Origin: Paraburkholderia dinghuensis
GTDB taxonomy: Bacteria > Pseudomonadota > Gammaproteobacteria > Burkholderiales > Burkholderiaceae
Assembly: GCF_003837865.1 (NCBI RefSeq)
Contig: NZ_RQIS01000030.1
Location: 1 to 38,200, forward strand
Direction of reading: 5' to 3'
DNA length: 38,200 nt
A program made the translations under genes and the position numbers. The stretch's first letter is position 1. Every line of letters begins with the position of its first letter. Positions 25,764-34,761 of the stretch are shown here, piece by piece. Below the pieces are notes generated by a model. The model was given only the letters and a program-made list of their open reading frames with translations. It was not told the origin of the DNA and did no database searches.

Positions 25764-28100
25764 ATGAGCCAGACTGCCGCCACGACACCCGGACGCTGTC
25801 CGTTTCCACATGGCGCCGTTGGCGTCAGCGCCGGTTCCGGTTGCCCTGTGAGCACAAACGCCGCGGCGTTCGACCCGTTCAGCGACGGCTACCAGCAGGA
25901 GCCTCCCGAATACGTGCGCTGGGCGCGCGAGCAGGAGCCTGTTTTCTACAGTCCGCAACTGGGCTACTGGGTGGTGACGCGCTACGACGACATCAAGGCG
26001 ATCTTTCGCGACAACCTCACGTTCAGTCCATCGATCGCGCTGGAAAAGATCACCCCAACGGGCCCCGAGGCGAATGCGGTGCTGGCGTCGTACGGTTACG
26101 CGATGAACCGCACGCTCGTGAACGAGGACGAACCGGCCCACATGCCGCGTCGCCGCGTGCTGATGGAGCCGTTCACACCCGAACATCTCAAGCACCACGA
26201 ACCGATGGTGCGCCGCCTCACACGCGAGTACGTGGACCGCTTCATTGACGAAGGTCGCGCCGATCTCGTCGACCAGATGCTCTGGGAAGTGCCGCTCACG
26301 GTGGCGCTGCATTTTCTCGGCGTTCCCGAGGAGGACATGGACCTGCTGCGCCAGTATTCGATCGCGCACACGGTCAATACATGGGGGCGTCCGAGGCCGG
26401 AGGAGCAGGTCGCCGTCGCGCACGCGGTCGGCAACTTCTGGCAGTTCGCGGGCAAGGTGCTGGACAAGATGCGCCAGAACCCCGACGGTCCCGGCTGGAT
26501 GCAATACGGTATCCGCAAGCAAAAGGAGCATCCGGAGATCGTCACGGATTCCTATCTTCATTCGATGATGATGGCGGGCATCGTGGCTGCCCACGAAACT
26601 ACGGCGAATGCCATCGCCAACGCGATGAAACTGCTGTTGCAGCACCCGCACGCGTGGCGCGAAATCTGCGACGATCCAAGCCTCATCCCGAACGCGGTGG
26701 AGGAGTGCCTGCGCCACAACGGCTCGGTGGCCGCGTGGCGCAGGCTTGCGACGAAGGACGTCCAGGTCGGCGGCGTCGACATTCCGGCGGGCGCGAAGCT
26801 CCTGATCGTCATGTCGTCGGCGAATCACGACGAGCGTCATTTCGCCGACGCCGATCTTTTCGATATCCGTCGCGACAACGCCAGCGATCACCTCACGTTC
26901 GGCTACGGCTCGCACCAGTGCATGGGCAAGAATCTCGCGCGCATGGAGATGCAGATCTTCCTCGAGGAGTTCACGCGCCGCCTGCCGCATATGCGCCTCG
27001 CCGAGCAGACCTTCACTTACGTGCCGAACACGTCGTTTCGCGGGCCGGAGCATCTGTGGGTGGAGTGGGAGCACGCACAGAACCCGGAGCGCAAAACGCC
27101 CGCGCTGCTCGATGCGAAAGTGCCGGTGCGCATCGGCGAGCCTTCAGGTCATGCGTTGAGCCGTCCGGTGATCGTGGAGCGCGTGAGCGATGCCGCCGAC
27201 GGCATTGCGAGGCTGCGTCTCGTCGCGCCCGACGGCGGTGTGCTGCCGCGCTGGGCGCCCGGCGCGCATATCGACATCGAATGCGGAGACACGGGCCTCT
27301 CGCGCCAGTATTCGCTGTGCGGAGATCCTGCCGACACTCGGGCGTTCGAAATCGCCGTGCTGCGCGATACAGCGAGCCGCGGTGGTTCGGCGTGGATTCA
27401 CGAGGTAGTGCGCGAGGGCATGCGTCTTACTGTCCGCGGTCCGCGCAATCACTTTCGCTTCGACGAGGAGGGGCGCCGCGCGATATTTATCGCGGGGGGC
27501 ATCGGCATCACGCCGGTGAGCGCGATGGTGCGCCGCGCGCGCGAACTCGGGATCGACTACGAACTGCACTACAGCGGACGCTCGCGTGCCGCGATGGCTT
27601 TCATCGACGAACTCGCGCAACTGCACGGGGAGCGACTCTCGCTGCACGTATCGGACGAGGGCACGCGCAACGACTTCGGCACGCTGCGCGTGGACGATGC
27701 GACGCACGTCTATGCCTGCGGCCCGGCGCGTATGCTCGATGCGCTGCGCTCGTGCAGCGAGATGTGGCCGGAGGGCGCGCTGCGCGTCGAGTATTTCGCG
27801 GCGAGTGCGGGCAAGCTCGACCCCGCCAACGAGCACGCGTTCGAGGTGGAACTGAAGGATTCGGGACTCGTGCTGAACGTGGCTGCGGACCAGACGGTGC
27901 TCGACGCCCTTCGCCGCGCGAATATCGACGTGCAGAGCGACTGCGAAGAAGGCCTGTGCGGATCGTGCGAAGTACGCGTGCTCGCGGGTGAGATTGATCA
28001 CCGCGACGTGGTGCTCACGCGAGCGGAGCGCGAGACGAATCAGCGCATGATGACCTGCTGTTCGCGTGCCAAAGGACGGCGATTGATACTCGAACTGTAG
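25764..28100 (+). CDS. Self-sufficient cytochrome P450 fused to a reductase (CYP116B type)
   Basis: A 778-residue single-chain monooxygenase. The P450 part (about 1-440) has the I-helix AGIVAAHETT (271-280), the ExxR pair E314/R317 and the heme loop FGYGSHQCMG with ligand C386. The reductase part (about 455-778) follows the phthalate-dioxygenase-reductase plan: flavin-binding RQYSLCG, an NAD(P)H-binding GGIGITPV segment, then a C-terminal plant-type [2Fe-2S] domain with C727, C732, C735 and C765. This matches class VII P450s such as P450RhF and CYP116B1. It hydroxylates or dealkylates an unknown, probably aromatic or alkyl, substrate using NAD(P)H and O2. GAGG lies eight bases before the ATG. 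Confidence 0.96.
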   Translation: MSQTAATTPGRCPFPHGAVGVSAGSGCPVSTNAAAFDPFSDGYQQEPPEYVRWAREQEPVFYSPQLGYWVVTRYDDIKAIFRDNLTFSPSIALEKITPTGPEANAVLASYGYAMNRTLVNEDEPAHMPRRRVLMEPFTPEHLKHHEPMVRRLTREYVDRFIDEGRADLVDQMLWEVPLTVALHFLGVPEEDMDLLRQYSIAHTVNTWGRPRPEEQVAVAHAVGNFWQFAGKVLDKMRQNPDGPGWMQYGIRKQKEHPEIVTDSYLHSMMMAGIVAAHETTANAIANAMKLLLQHPHAWREICDDPSLIPNAVEECLRHNGSVAAWRRLATKDVQVGGVDIPAGAKLLIVMSSANHDERHFADADLFDIRRDNASDHLTFGYGSHQCMGKNLARMEMQIFLEEFTRRLPHMRLAEQTFTYVPNTSFRGPEHLWVEWEHAQNPERKTPALLDAKVPVRIGEPSGHALSRPVIVERVSDAADGIARLRLVAPDGGVLPRWAPGAHIDIECGDTGLSRQYSLCGDPADTRAFEIAVLRDTASRGGSAWIHEVVREGMRLTVRGPRNHFRFDEEGRRAIFIAGGIGITPVSAMVRRARELGIDYELHYSGRSRAAMAFIDELAQLHGERLSLHVSDEGTRNDFGTLRVDDATHVYACGPARMLDALRSCSEMWPEGALRVEYFAASAGKLDPANEHAFEVELKDSGLVLNVAADQTVLDALRRANIDVQSDCEEGLCGSCEVRVLAGEIDHRDVVLTRAERETNQRMMTCCSRAKGRRLILEL

Positions 28101-28250
28101 GTCGTGCAGCGCGAGCGGGGCAAACTCCGGCTATCGACTGACCGCACACAATCGTGAACGAAAATAAAACGTCTGTTCCGCAAAAGACACTTTCGCGACG
28201 TGGCGTGTATCGTCCATAGTGCGTTCGTACGACGAAACAGGAGAACCGCC

Positions 28251-29096
28251 GTGCCAGATTCGCAAACGCCGCCACTCGAAGCGTGGCTGGACAGGACTGA
28301 AACGCTGTCCGACGAAATCACGTCGTTTCCACTGCGCGCGCTCGCGGCGACACTCGACCGCGCGGCGCCCGCCGTTGACGTACCGCCGCTGTGGCACTGG
28401 CTCTATTTCCTGCCCATCGCGCCGCTTTCGGACGTGGGCGAAGACGGGCATCCGAAACGTGGTGGCTTCTTGCCGCCCGTGGCGCTGCCACGGCGCATGT
28501 GGGCGGGCGGTCGCTTCACATTCCATGCGCCGTTGTTTGTGGGCACGCAGGCGCAGCGTACCTCGACCATCGCCAGCATCGAGGACAAGACCGGACGCAG
28601 CGGCCGGCTCGTCTTCGTGACGGTGCAGCATCGCTACGAGTCGGCGGGTACGCTGTGCGTGGAGGAAGAGCACGACATCGTGTATCGCGACGCGCCGCAA
28701 AGAGGCGCACCGGCGCCGAAACCCGTTGCCGCGCCGACTGGCGAAATATGGGCGCGTACGCTCGCGGCGGGCGCTGTAATGCTCTTTCGTTATTCGGCAC
28801 TGACGTTCAACGGCCATCGCATTCACTACGACTTTCCGTATGTGACGCAGGAAGAAGGTTATCCGGGACTCGTCGTGCACGGTCCGCTGATTGCGACACT
28901 GCTGCTCGATCTCGTGCATCGTCACCTTCCGGACGCGGTAGTCGCGACGTTTGCGTTTCGTGCCGTGCGGCCGATGTTCGCGAGCAATGCATTCACGTTG
29001 TGCGGCCAGCCGTCGGCTGACGCTCGCACGGTGGAACTGTGGGCGAAGGATCACGACGGTTACCTGACGATGCAAGCCACGGCGACGCTCGCCTGA
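28251..29096 (+). CDS. MaoC/HTD2-type hot-dog dehydratase (mesaconyl-C4-CoA hydratase-like)
   Basis: The start is the GTG at 28251, with CAGGAG upstream, giving 281 residues. The C-terminal hot-dog domain has NGHRIHYDFPYVTQEEGYPG followed by VVHGPL, the catalytic His/Asp region of HTD2-like hydratases. The N-terminal half is the FAS1-like dehydratase domain with PLWHWLYFLP. It should hydrate or dehydrate an acyl-CoA; mesaconyl-C4-CoA is the best-known substrate of close relatives. It lies 150 bp downstream of the P450 gene on the same strand, so the two may share a catabolic pathway under the IclR regulator, though a separate promoter is possible. Confidence 0.88.
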   Translation: MPDSQTPPLEAWLDRTETLSDEITSFPLRALAATLDRAAPAVDVPPLWHWLYFLPIAPLSDVGEDGHPKRGGFLPPVALPRRMWAGGRFTFHAPLFVGTQAQRTSTIASIEDKTGRSGRLVFVTVQHRYESAGTLCVEEEHDIVYRDAPQRGAPAPKPVAAPTGEIWARTLAAGAVMLFRYSALTFNGHRIHYDFPYVTQEEGYPGLVVHGPLIATLLLDLVHRHLPDAVVATFAFRAVRPMFASNAFTLCGQPSADARTVELWAKDHDGYLTMQATATLA

Positions 29097-29201
29097 ATCC
29101 GTACGCTTTCGCCCGTTTGCGCCTGTTGAGTCGTCATGCGCGCACGGCAATCAGACTATTGTCATGACCTCTGCGAGACGAGTGGAATAAATCAGGATGC
29201 C

Positions 29202-30203
29202 TTAAGACATTGACGGCGCCTTGTCGCGCATGAAGCGCATGGCGAACCGCACGAGTTTCGGCATCGTTTCCGGCCGCAGCAGACGCGTGTCGTAGCCGGA
29301 GAAGCGGCGATCGTTCTCGGCGAGACACAGGCGCATCACTTCAGATGCGCTGATATTGATATCCGTGACCGAATTCGCGCCGTTCATCGTGAACTTGGAG
29401 TCCTGCTTGTGCTCGTTGCCCTCGGCGTCCATGGTGCGCGAGAGGCCGATGCGCTCCCAGCCGAGAAAGACCCACACGGCGGCCACTTTCAGCTCAAAGC
29501 GCAGACGGCGCCACCAGGAAAGCCGAGAACGATGCCATGCCAACCAGTTCGCAAACAGCAGGATGTGGCGGCACTCTTCCTGCATGACGGGCTCGAAGGT
29601 GTCGATCAACTCGGGCGGAAAGAGCCCCGAGCGCCGCGCGACCTCGAAGAGGCCGAAAGCGAAGAAGCTGTCGATGCATTCGCTCAGGCCCGTCACGAGA
29701 TAGGCCCATTCGGTGTCTTTCGGGTGGACGTAGGGTGGCTCGCTCGCGAGTTCGATGCCGTACGCTTTGACGAGGCGCGACAGCACTTCCTTGTGGCGGT
29801 GTTCTTCCCACGCGTTCAGGGCGACGGCGTCGCGCAAGTCGGCGTCCTCGAGCGTCGCGGCATAGGTGGCCATGCGCAATCGCGCCCGGCCTTCCGTCTG
29901 CACCGCAATGTCCCAGATCGGCAATTCGACGATGCGTTTGAGTGCCTCCGGTTCGAGCCTCGGCCATTCGAGCATGGATGGGCGGTACGGATTGAAGGTC
30001 TCGCGGAACATGCGGCACATCTCGTGCCGGTGTACGTCGGAGCCCACCACGATGGGCCCGCTCACGGTGCTCGTCCAGAAGCGCGTTTTGTGTTCGGCGG
30101 CGTCGAGCGTCGCGCGGTCAGGCTGCTCGCGCGGCAGCTCCGGCGCCGTGAAGCCAGGAATCAGTTGCGCGGCATCGAAGACGTCCAGAACCTGATCACT
30201 CAT
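29202..30203 (-). CDS. Ferritin-like di-iron protein of unknown function
   Basis: The 333-residue protein shows two ExxH motifs in a helical core, EEHRHKE (about 142) and EECRHIL (about 220), with further acidic residues between them, as in di-iron ferritin-like oxidases. The region of about 230-250 is hydrophobic (LKVAAVWVFLGW) and may attach it to the membrane. Proteins of this kind include hydroxylases, desaturase-like and N-oxygenase-like enzymes; the reaction here is unknown. It points toward the dehydratase gene (convergent), so it is not in its operon. The start ATG at 30203 gives a natural N terminus (MSDQVLDVFDAA). Confidence 0.78.
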   Translation of the reverse strand: MSDQVLDVFDAAQLIPGFTAPELPREQPDRATLDAAEHKTRFWTSTVSGPIVVGSDVHRHEMCRMFRETFNPYRPSMLEWPRLEPEALKRIVELPIWDIAVQTEGRARLRMATYAATLEDADLRDAVALNAWEEHRHKEVLSRLVKAYGIELASEPPYVHPKDTEWAYLVTGLSECIDSFFAFGLFEVARRSGLFPPELIDTFEPVMQEECRHILLFANWLAWHRSRLSWWRRLRFELKVAAVWVFLGWERIGLSRTMDAEGNEHKQDSKFTMNGANSVTDINISASEVMRLCLAENDRRFSGYDTRLLRPETMPKLVRFAMRFMRDKAPSMS

Positions 30204-30422
30204 CGGGGAATGTCCCAGTCGAATGCACAGTGCTGCGATTCTGGCACGGATTCATTTCGCGCGCATTTGGGGCGCAGCGGTTCAGGTGTACCGCTTCACA
30301 CGCGATCCGTATCGACTGCAGAAAGGAAAGAAGGCGAAATTGTCGCGTTGCAGCGCAAGGACCGTGACCGCTATGGCGTTCGCTTGTCCGACATTCGTCC
30401 CGCGGCGTCGGACCCGGGAATT

Positions 30423-31040
30423 TCAGCGCAATTGTGCGAACGCAATCAGCAGCACCATGCTCCCGATGGCGCCGTCGAGCACGCGCCACGCGCCAGCGCG
30501 GCGAAATAGCGGTGCGAGTGCGCGCGCGCCGTAGCCGAGCCCGGCGAACCACACGGCGCTTACGCACATCGCACCGATCGCGAACGCGAGGCGGCTGCCG
30601 GCGGGCTCGCGTGCGCCCGCGGTGCCGATCAGCAGAAACGTGTCGAGATAGACGTGCGGATTGAGCCACGTGAAGGCGAGCGTCATCAGGACGATCGGCC
30701 ACGCGCGCTGCTCGGTCGCCGCGTTTGCAGCCGCGGTATCGAGCACTGCATGACCGGGGCGTATCGCGCGCCGCAGCGCGCCGATACCGAACCACACAAG
30801 CCACGCGAGCCCGGCGTAGAGCACGAGATGCACGAAGGTCGGATAGCGCTCGACGAGCGCCGACGCGCCGCCCACGCCTGCGCCGATCAGCAGGAAGTCT
30901 GAGAGCGTGCAAAGCACGACGATCTTGCCGACGTGCGAGCGCAGGATGCCCTGGCGCAACACGAATGCGTTTTGTGCACCGATGGTGACGATCAGCGAGG
31001 CGCATAGCGCCGCGCCATGGGAAAAAGCGAGCCAGCTCAT
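30423..31040 (-). CDS. argO: LysE/ArgO-family basic amino acid exporter
   Basis: A 205-residue inner-membrane protein with five or six hydrophobic spans. IGAQNAFVLRQGI near the N terminus and TWLNPHVYLDT are family signatures of LysE/ArgO. It exports lysine or arginine when they accumulate. It is divergent from a LysR-type regulator across 98 bp, the conserved arrangement of this exporter and its activator (LysG/ArgP). The gene symbol is by family; whether arginine or lysine is preferred cannot be read from the sequence. Confidence 0.92.
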   Translation of the reverse strand: MSWLAFSHGAALCASLIVTIGAQNAFVLRQGILRSHVGKIVVLCTLSDFLLIGAGVGGASALVERYPTFVHLVLYAGLAWLVWFGIGALRRAIRPGHAVLDTAAANAATEQRAWPIVLMTLAFTWLNPHVYLDTFLLIGTAGAREPAGSRLAFAIGAMCVSAVWFAGLGYGARALAPLFRRAGAWRVLDGAIGSMVLLIAFAQLR

Positions 31041-31138
31041 GACATATACCGTTGGACAGCGTACGGAAACGGCGCTAGTCTGCGGCCTGAAAGCACATAA
31101 GAGAAGCTGATTTTGTTTAACCGGATTAAGGAACGCTA

Positions 31139-32032
31139 ATGCTCGACTATGCGTTGCTCGATGCGCTGGCGGCCGTGGTACGGCACGGTTCGTTCGACCG
31201 GGCGGCTGGTGCGCTCAATGTCACGCCCTCTGCCGTGTCGCAGCGGGTGAAGCTGCTGGAGGAGCGCGTCGGCACCGTGCTCGTGAAGCGCGGCCAGCCT
31301 TGCGTCGCTACGGCATCGGGCGCACTCCTGTGCCGCCACACCGAACGCGTGCAACTGCTCGAGGCGGAACTGGGTGGCTCGATGCCCACCTTCACGAGCG
31401 CGCTCGACGGGGCGCGGCCGACGCTGCGCGTCGCCGTCAATGACGACAGCGTGGGCACCTGGTTCATCGACGCCGTCGGGGCTTTCTGCGTCGAGCGCGG
31501 CATCCTGCTCGATCTCGTGATCGACGACCAGGACCACACGGCCGAGCGCATGCGCGACGGCAGCGTGCAGGGCGCCGTGACCACGCAGGCGGAGCCCGTG
31601 CAGGGTTGCCGTTCGACACGCCTTGGCCGCATGCGCTATCTCGCCGTGTGCTCGCCGGCGTTCTTCGAGCGTTATTTCGCGCAGGGTGTCGCGCGCGAAT
31701 CGCTGCGGGGCGCGCCGTGTGTCGAATTCAATCCGAAGGATCAGCTGCAAAAGCGCTTTATTCGTCGCATCACGCGCGCGCCGGTCGATGCGCCGCGGCA
31801 CTGGGTACCGCATGTCGCGGGCTTTTTGCGCTGCTGCGTGAACGGCCTCGGCTGGGGCATGTGTCCCGAGCGCATGATCGCGCCGTATCTGGCGCGCGGC
31901 GAACTCATCGAACTCACGCCGGGCCGCGCGCTCGACATCGACCTCTATTGGCAGAGCTGGCGTCTTTCGATCGGCTGGCTCGACGATTTCGGTGCAATGC
32001 TGCGGCGCCGGTCCGCCGAATTCCTCGATTAG
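31139..32032 (+). CDS. argP: LysR-type regulator of the LysE/ArgO exporter
   Basis: The 297-residue protein has an N-terminal LysR helix-turn-helix (ALLDALAAVVRHGSFDRAAG then LNVTPSAVSQRVKLLEE) and a periplasmic-binding-like effector domain. It closely fits the ArgP/LysG branch, which senses basic amino acids and turns on the adjacent exporter. AAGGA six bases before the ATG is the ribosome binding site. A strong terminator follows its stop codon directly. Confidence 0.93.
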   Translation: MLDYALLDALAAVVRHGSFDRAAGALNVTPSAVSQRVKLLEERVGTVLVKRGQPCVATASGALLCRHTERVQLLEAELGGSMPTFTSALDGARPTLRVAVNDDSVGTWFIDAVGAFCVERGILLDLVIDDQDHTAERMRDGSVQGAVTTQAEPVQGCRSTRLGRMRYLAVCSPAFFERYFAQGVARESLRGAPCVEFNPKDQLQKRFIRRITRAPVDAPRHWVPHVAGFLRCCVNGLGWGMCPERMIAPYLARGELIELTPGRALDIDLYWQSWRLSIGWLDDFGAMLRRRSAEFLD

Positions 32033-32034
32033 CG

Positions 32035-32062
32035 ACGGCGCCCGTGGGCGCCGTTACTTTGT
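32035..32062 (+). terminator. Rho-independent terminator after argP
   Basis: ACGGCGCCC and GGGCGCCGT (32035-32054) form a perfect 9-bp stem with a tiny loop, followed by TACTTTGTTT. It starts 2 bp after the regulator's stop codon. Confidence 0.85.
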
Positions 32063-32772
32063 TTCATATGCTCTAAACCGGCATATTCATTTTCATGTTT
32101 ACGTGCTGTCAAATTGTCGAACTATTTGACGGCATAGTGCTCTCCGCTTTGATGCAATCACGGTGAAGCTGGACATAGCAATTACCCTGAACTCGTATTT
32201 ATTGCAGATTTATGTCCGTTGAATTGATGCGCCGAAGATAGTTCGTTTTCTTGTAAGCTTCGCGCAGCACCGTATGATAATTTCTCGCTTTTCCGCTGAT
32301 GATTTGCTATATGGGATGGAGGCGCCCATTCCGCTAACTGCTTATTCCGTTTCATTGACTGGTCATCGTTTGGCGTGACTATTCAGGTAGGCGGCGACGA
32401 GCGGTGGGCGGCCCAAAAAGCGCGCCCGGCTTGGTGTTGAGGCGGTGCGCTGCAGCCGCCACGGGCCTGCTCGGCCGAGCGAAGTGTGTCTGCTTACCCA
32501 GTCTCAAGACGGCGTGCCGGTTATTTTTTCCGGACCGTAGATGTAAATTTTCGTAAAATCGGTAAAAAATTACGCAACGTAAATAAACGATTGGTGTCTG
32601 AATGCGACTTGAACTGAAAGCTTTGTTCATTCGATTTACTTCATTTTCGATTGTCTCGCGTGAAGGTTGACTTTTCCCTGTGGATTGCGAGACGGACACG
32701 CTATAATCCGGACGTGGCAGCGTGTTTATTCGACCGGCATATTGAATCGTTTCTACATGCACGAGGTGCATT
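32063..32772. other. AT-rich intergenic region with promoter of the DUF3331 gene
   Basis: This 700-base stretch is far richer in A and T than its surroundings, most strongly at 32085-32350 and 32520-32660. A minus-strand frame (32379-32771) could code for 130 residues but has no motif and no ribosome binding site, and I do not accept it. Near the right end a perfect -10 box TATAAT (32702-32707) precedes the DUF3331 gene; the -35 region is weak. The AT bias suggests a xenogeneic-silencer (H-NS/MvaT-like) binding region or a scar of inserted DNA. Confidence 0.5.
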
Positions 32773-33246
32773 ATGACGAAATTAGATACCGGCAGCGTAT
32801 GGCGTCAAACCATTGACCTGCTGTCAGCCGCCTCCGAGCCCATGCCCCTCACGGGCGACCCGGAGCGCAGCAGAAGCTGTAAACCGGTACCCGTCACACG
32901 CGGTGCTTCGGAGGTGGCAAGCCGCCGGCGCGCCACTGTGCGTTCGTGGGACGCGCAGGGCATCACCTTGATTCGGCGTCATGATCCCGAAAGCATCACG
33001 GTCTGCTGGAGCGACGCCACGTATGGGCGCTACTCCGACCAGCTCTGGCGTGTCTGCACCGCGAGGCGCAGTTCGGTGTGCGCGCTGACTGGCGAGAAGA
33101 TCCGCCGTGGCGACGCCGTCTTCCGCCCGAGTCCTAATCGCCGTCATCGTCCGGCCAACGCCGACGCAATGATTCTCGCGAGCAAGATCGACAATCTTCC
33201 GAATAGCGTGGTCGCAGCCCGTCTCGACGAAGCTCTCGCGGCCTGA
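32773..33246 (+). CDS. DUF3331 domain-containing protein
   Basis: A 157-residue protein with WSDATYGRYSDQLWRV and CALTGEKIRRGDAVFRP, the signatures of DUF3331, a family I know from Burkholderia and relatives. CALTGEKIRRGD recalls a zinc-ribbon-like or treble-clef turn, but only one cysteine pair (C97/C102 region) is visible, so metal binding is uncertain. The function is unknown. GAGG before the ATG and the TATAAT about 65 bp upstream support expression. The first 55 residues are polar and probably disordered. Confidence 0.88.
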   Translation: MTKLDTGSVWRQTIDLLSAASEPMPLTGDPERSRSCKPVPVTRGASEVASRRRATVRSWDAQGITLIRRHDPESITVCWSDATYGRYSDQLWRVCTARRSSVCALTGEKIRRGDAVFRPSPNRRHRPANADAMILASKIDNLPNSVVAARLDEALAA

Positions 33247-33440
33247 GCACGGCCAACTTTGGTGGGTTCGATGCGCCCGGTGCCTTGATGGCCCCGGCGC
33301 TTCGCTCGCGCGGCATGCGGAGTGCCGGCGGCCTTCGGGGTTTGGCGTGCGTGGACACCACGCTATCCGCACACATCGACCTTGTTCTCTGTACTGCTCG
33401 CCGTGCACCGCGGCACCGCTAACTAATACTGATCGCCATG

Positions 33441-33480
33441 AAAAACGGGCGCAGCCGCCAGATCCGGCGACTGCGCCCGT
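33441..33480 (-). terminator. Rho-independent terminator of the lipoprotein-MFS operon
   Basis: On the minus strand a 10-bp stem (ACGGGCGCAG with CTGCGCCCGT, 33445-33454 and 33471-33480) with further inner pairing is followed by TTTTT. It lies 28 bp past the MFS stop codon. Confidence 0.85.
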
Positions 33481-33507
33481 TCGTTTGCCGTCGTCTGGCG
33501 CCGGTGC

Positions 33508-34761
33508 TCAGGCCGTCACATCGCCGGTTTCCTCTTCTTCGAGCGCGTCGCGCGTCTCCGGCATGGCGAGCCACACCAGCAGCACGGCTGCGGCGCCCGC
33601 CGCCGCGAGGCCGATGAAACTGACCGTATTGCCGAAGTGATCGGCGATGAACCCGGCAAGCGCCGTCGAGAGCGTCGCGCCTATGCCCGCCGAAAGCCCG
33701 AACAGTCCGATGCAGAGGTTGTAGCGTCCCTTGCCTCCGGCGACGTCTGCCGCAATGAGCGGCAGCATCACGCCGAACACCGCCGCGGAAAGCCCGTCGA
33801 GCATCTGCACCGGCACGAGGAAGTACGGGTTGCCGACCGCCGCGAACAGCAGCGCGCGCACGGGCAGGGCGGTAAAGCCGAGGATCAGCACCGGCCTGCG
33901 TCCCCAGTGCTGCGCGGTGCGGCCCACCCACGGCGACATCCACGCGACGATCGCTTGCGGCACGATGATGCAGGCGGCGATCACGAGCTGGACGTTGTTG
34001 CCCATGCCGGCCGTCACTTCGCCCGCCGCGAGATTGAGCATCGCCGCGTTCGACAGGTGGAACAGCACCACGCACCCGGCAAACGTCAGCATCCGGCGGT
34101 CGCGCAGCAGGTCGAAGATGCTTTCGCGCGATTCGCCGCGCGGTGTGGCCGGCTTGCCGGGCCGTGCCGACGCAGCGGCTCCTCGCTGGTCGTACTCGAT
34201 CATCGACAACGCGACGAGCGCGGGCAGCGCGAGCGCGGCCGTCAGCCAGAACACGGAGCGCGGCGAGATGTACTCACCCGTTAGCCCCATGAGGCCCGCG
34301 GCCACCGCGCTGCCGATCGATGCCCAGCGCGCGTTGCGCCCGAGCCGGTCGCCCAGGTTCTGGCGGCCGACCAGTGCGAGCGCGAGCGCGGCCATCGCGG
34401 GCACGAGCATGCAACTTGCGAAACCGTGGAAGACCTCGGCGGCCATCACTGCAACGACAGTCGGGCTCAATGCAAGGAGCGAAGCCGACAGGATGATCGC
34501 GGCGATCGCCCAGGCGGCGGCGGCCTTTTTGTTGCGCATCGCGTCGACGGCCGCTCCGCCCGGCACCTGGCTCACCATCGCGCTGATTGTGCCGACCGAG
34601 AGCGCGAGGCCGATCTCGCCCTGCGTCCACTTATGCGAAGCGAGATAGGATGCGATGAACGGGCCAAAGCCCGTTTGTACGTTTGCGACGAAGAAGTTCA
34701 GCCAGTCGAGCGCCCGCAAACTTCGCGCGCTGGCCATCGAACGTAGCGTGGCCCCCGTCAT
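33508..34761 (-). CDS. MFS transporter
   Basis: A 417-residue inner-membrane protein with about 12 hydrophobic spans and the major-facilitator pattern of two six-helix halves joined by a basic cytoplasmic loop (about residues 190-215). The start LDWLNFFVANVQTGFGPFIA resembles a group of MFS proteins of unknown substrate common in proteobacteria. The true start is the ATG at 34761, which overlaps the stop of the upstream lipoprotein gene (ATGA), so the two are translationally coupled. The substrate cannot be assigned. Confidence 0.9.
   Translation of the reverse strand: MTGATLRSMASARSLRALDWLNFFVANVQTGFGPFIASYLASHKWTQGEIGLALSVGTISAMVSQVPGGAAVDAMRNKKAAAAWAIAAIILSASLLALSPTVVAVMAAEVFHGFASCMLVPAMAALALALVGRQNLGDRLGRNARWASIGSAVAAGLMGLTGEYISPRSVFWLTAALALPALVALSMIEYDQRGAAASARPGKPATPRGESRESIFDLLRDRRMLTFAGCVVLFHLSNAAMLNLAAGEVTAGMGNNVQLVIAACIIVPQAIVAWMSPWVGRTAQHWGRRPVLILGFTALPVRALLFAAVGNPYFLVPVQMLDGLSAAVFGVMLPLIAADVAGGKGRYNLCIGLFGLSAGIGATLSTALAGFIADHFGNTVSFIGLAAAGAAAVLLVWLAMPETRDALEEEETGDVTA

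Noticed and set aside
25731..28001. Long open frames antiparallel to or out of phase with the P450 gene
   Set aside because: They arise from the high-GC codon bias of the real gene, are rich in Arg/His/Ala, and have no motifs.
32379..32771. 130-codon minus-strand frame in the AT-rich gap
   Set aside because: No ribosome binding site, no motif, and mixed composition; it overlaps the likely promoter of the DUF3331 gene.
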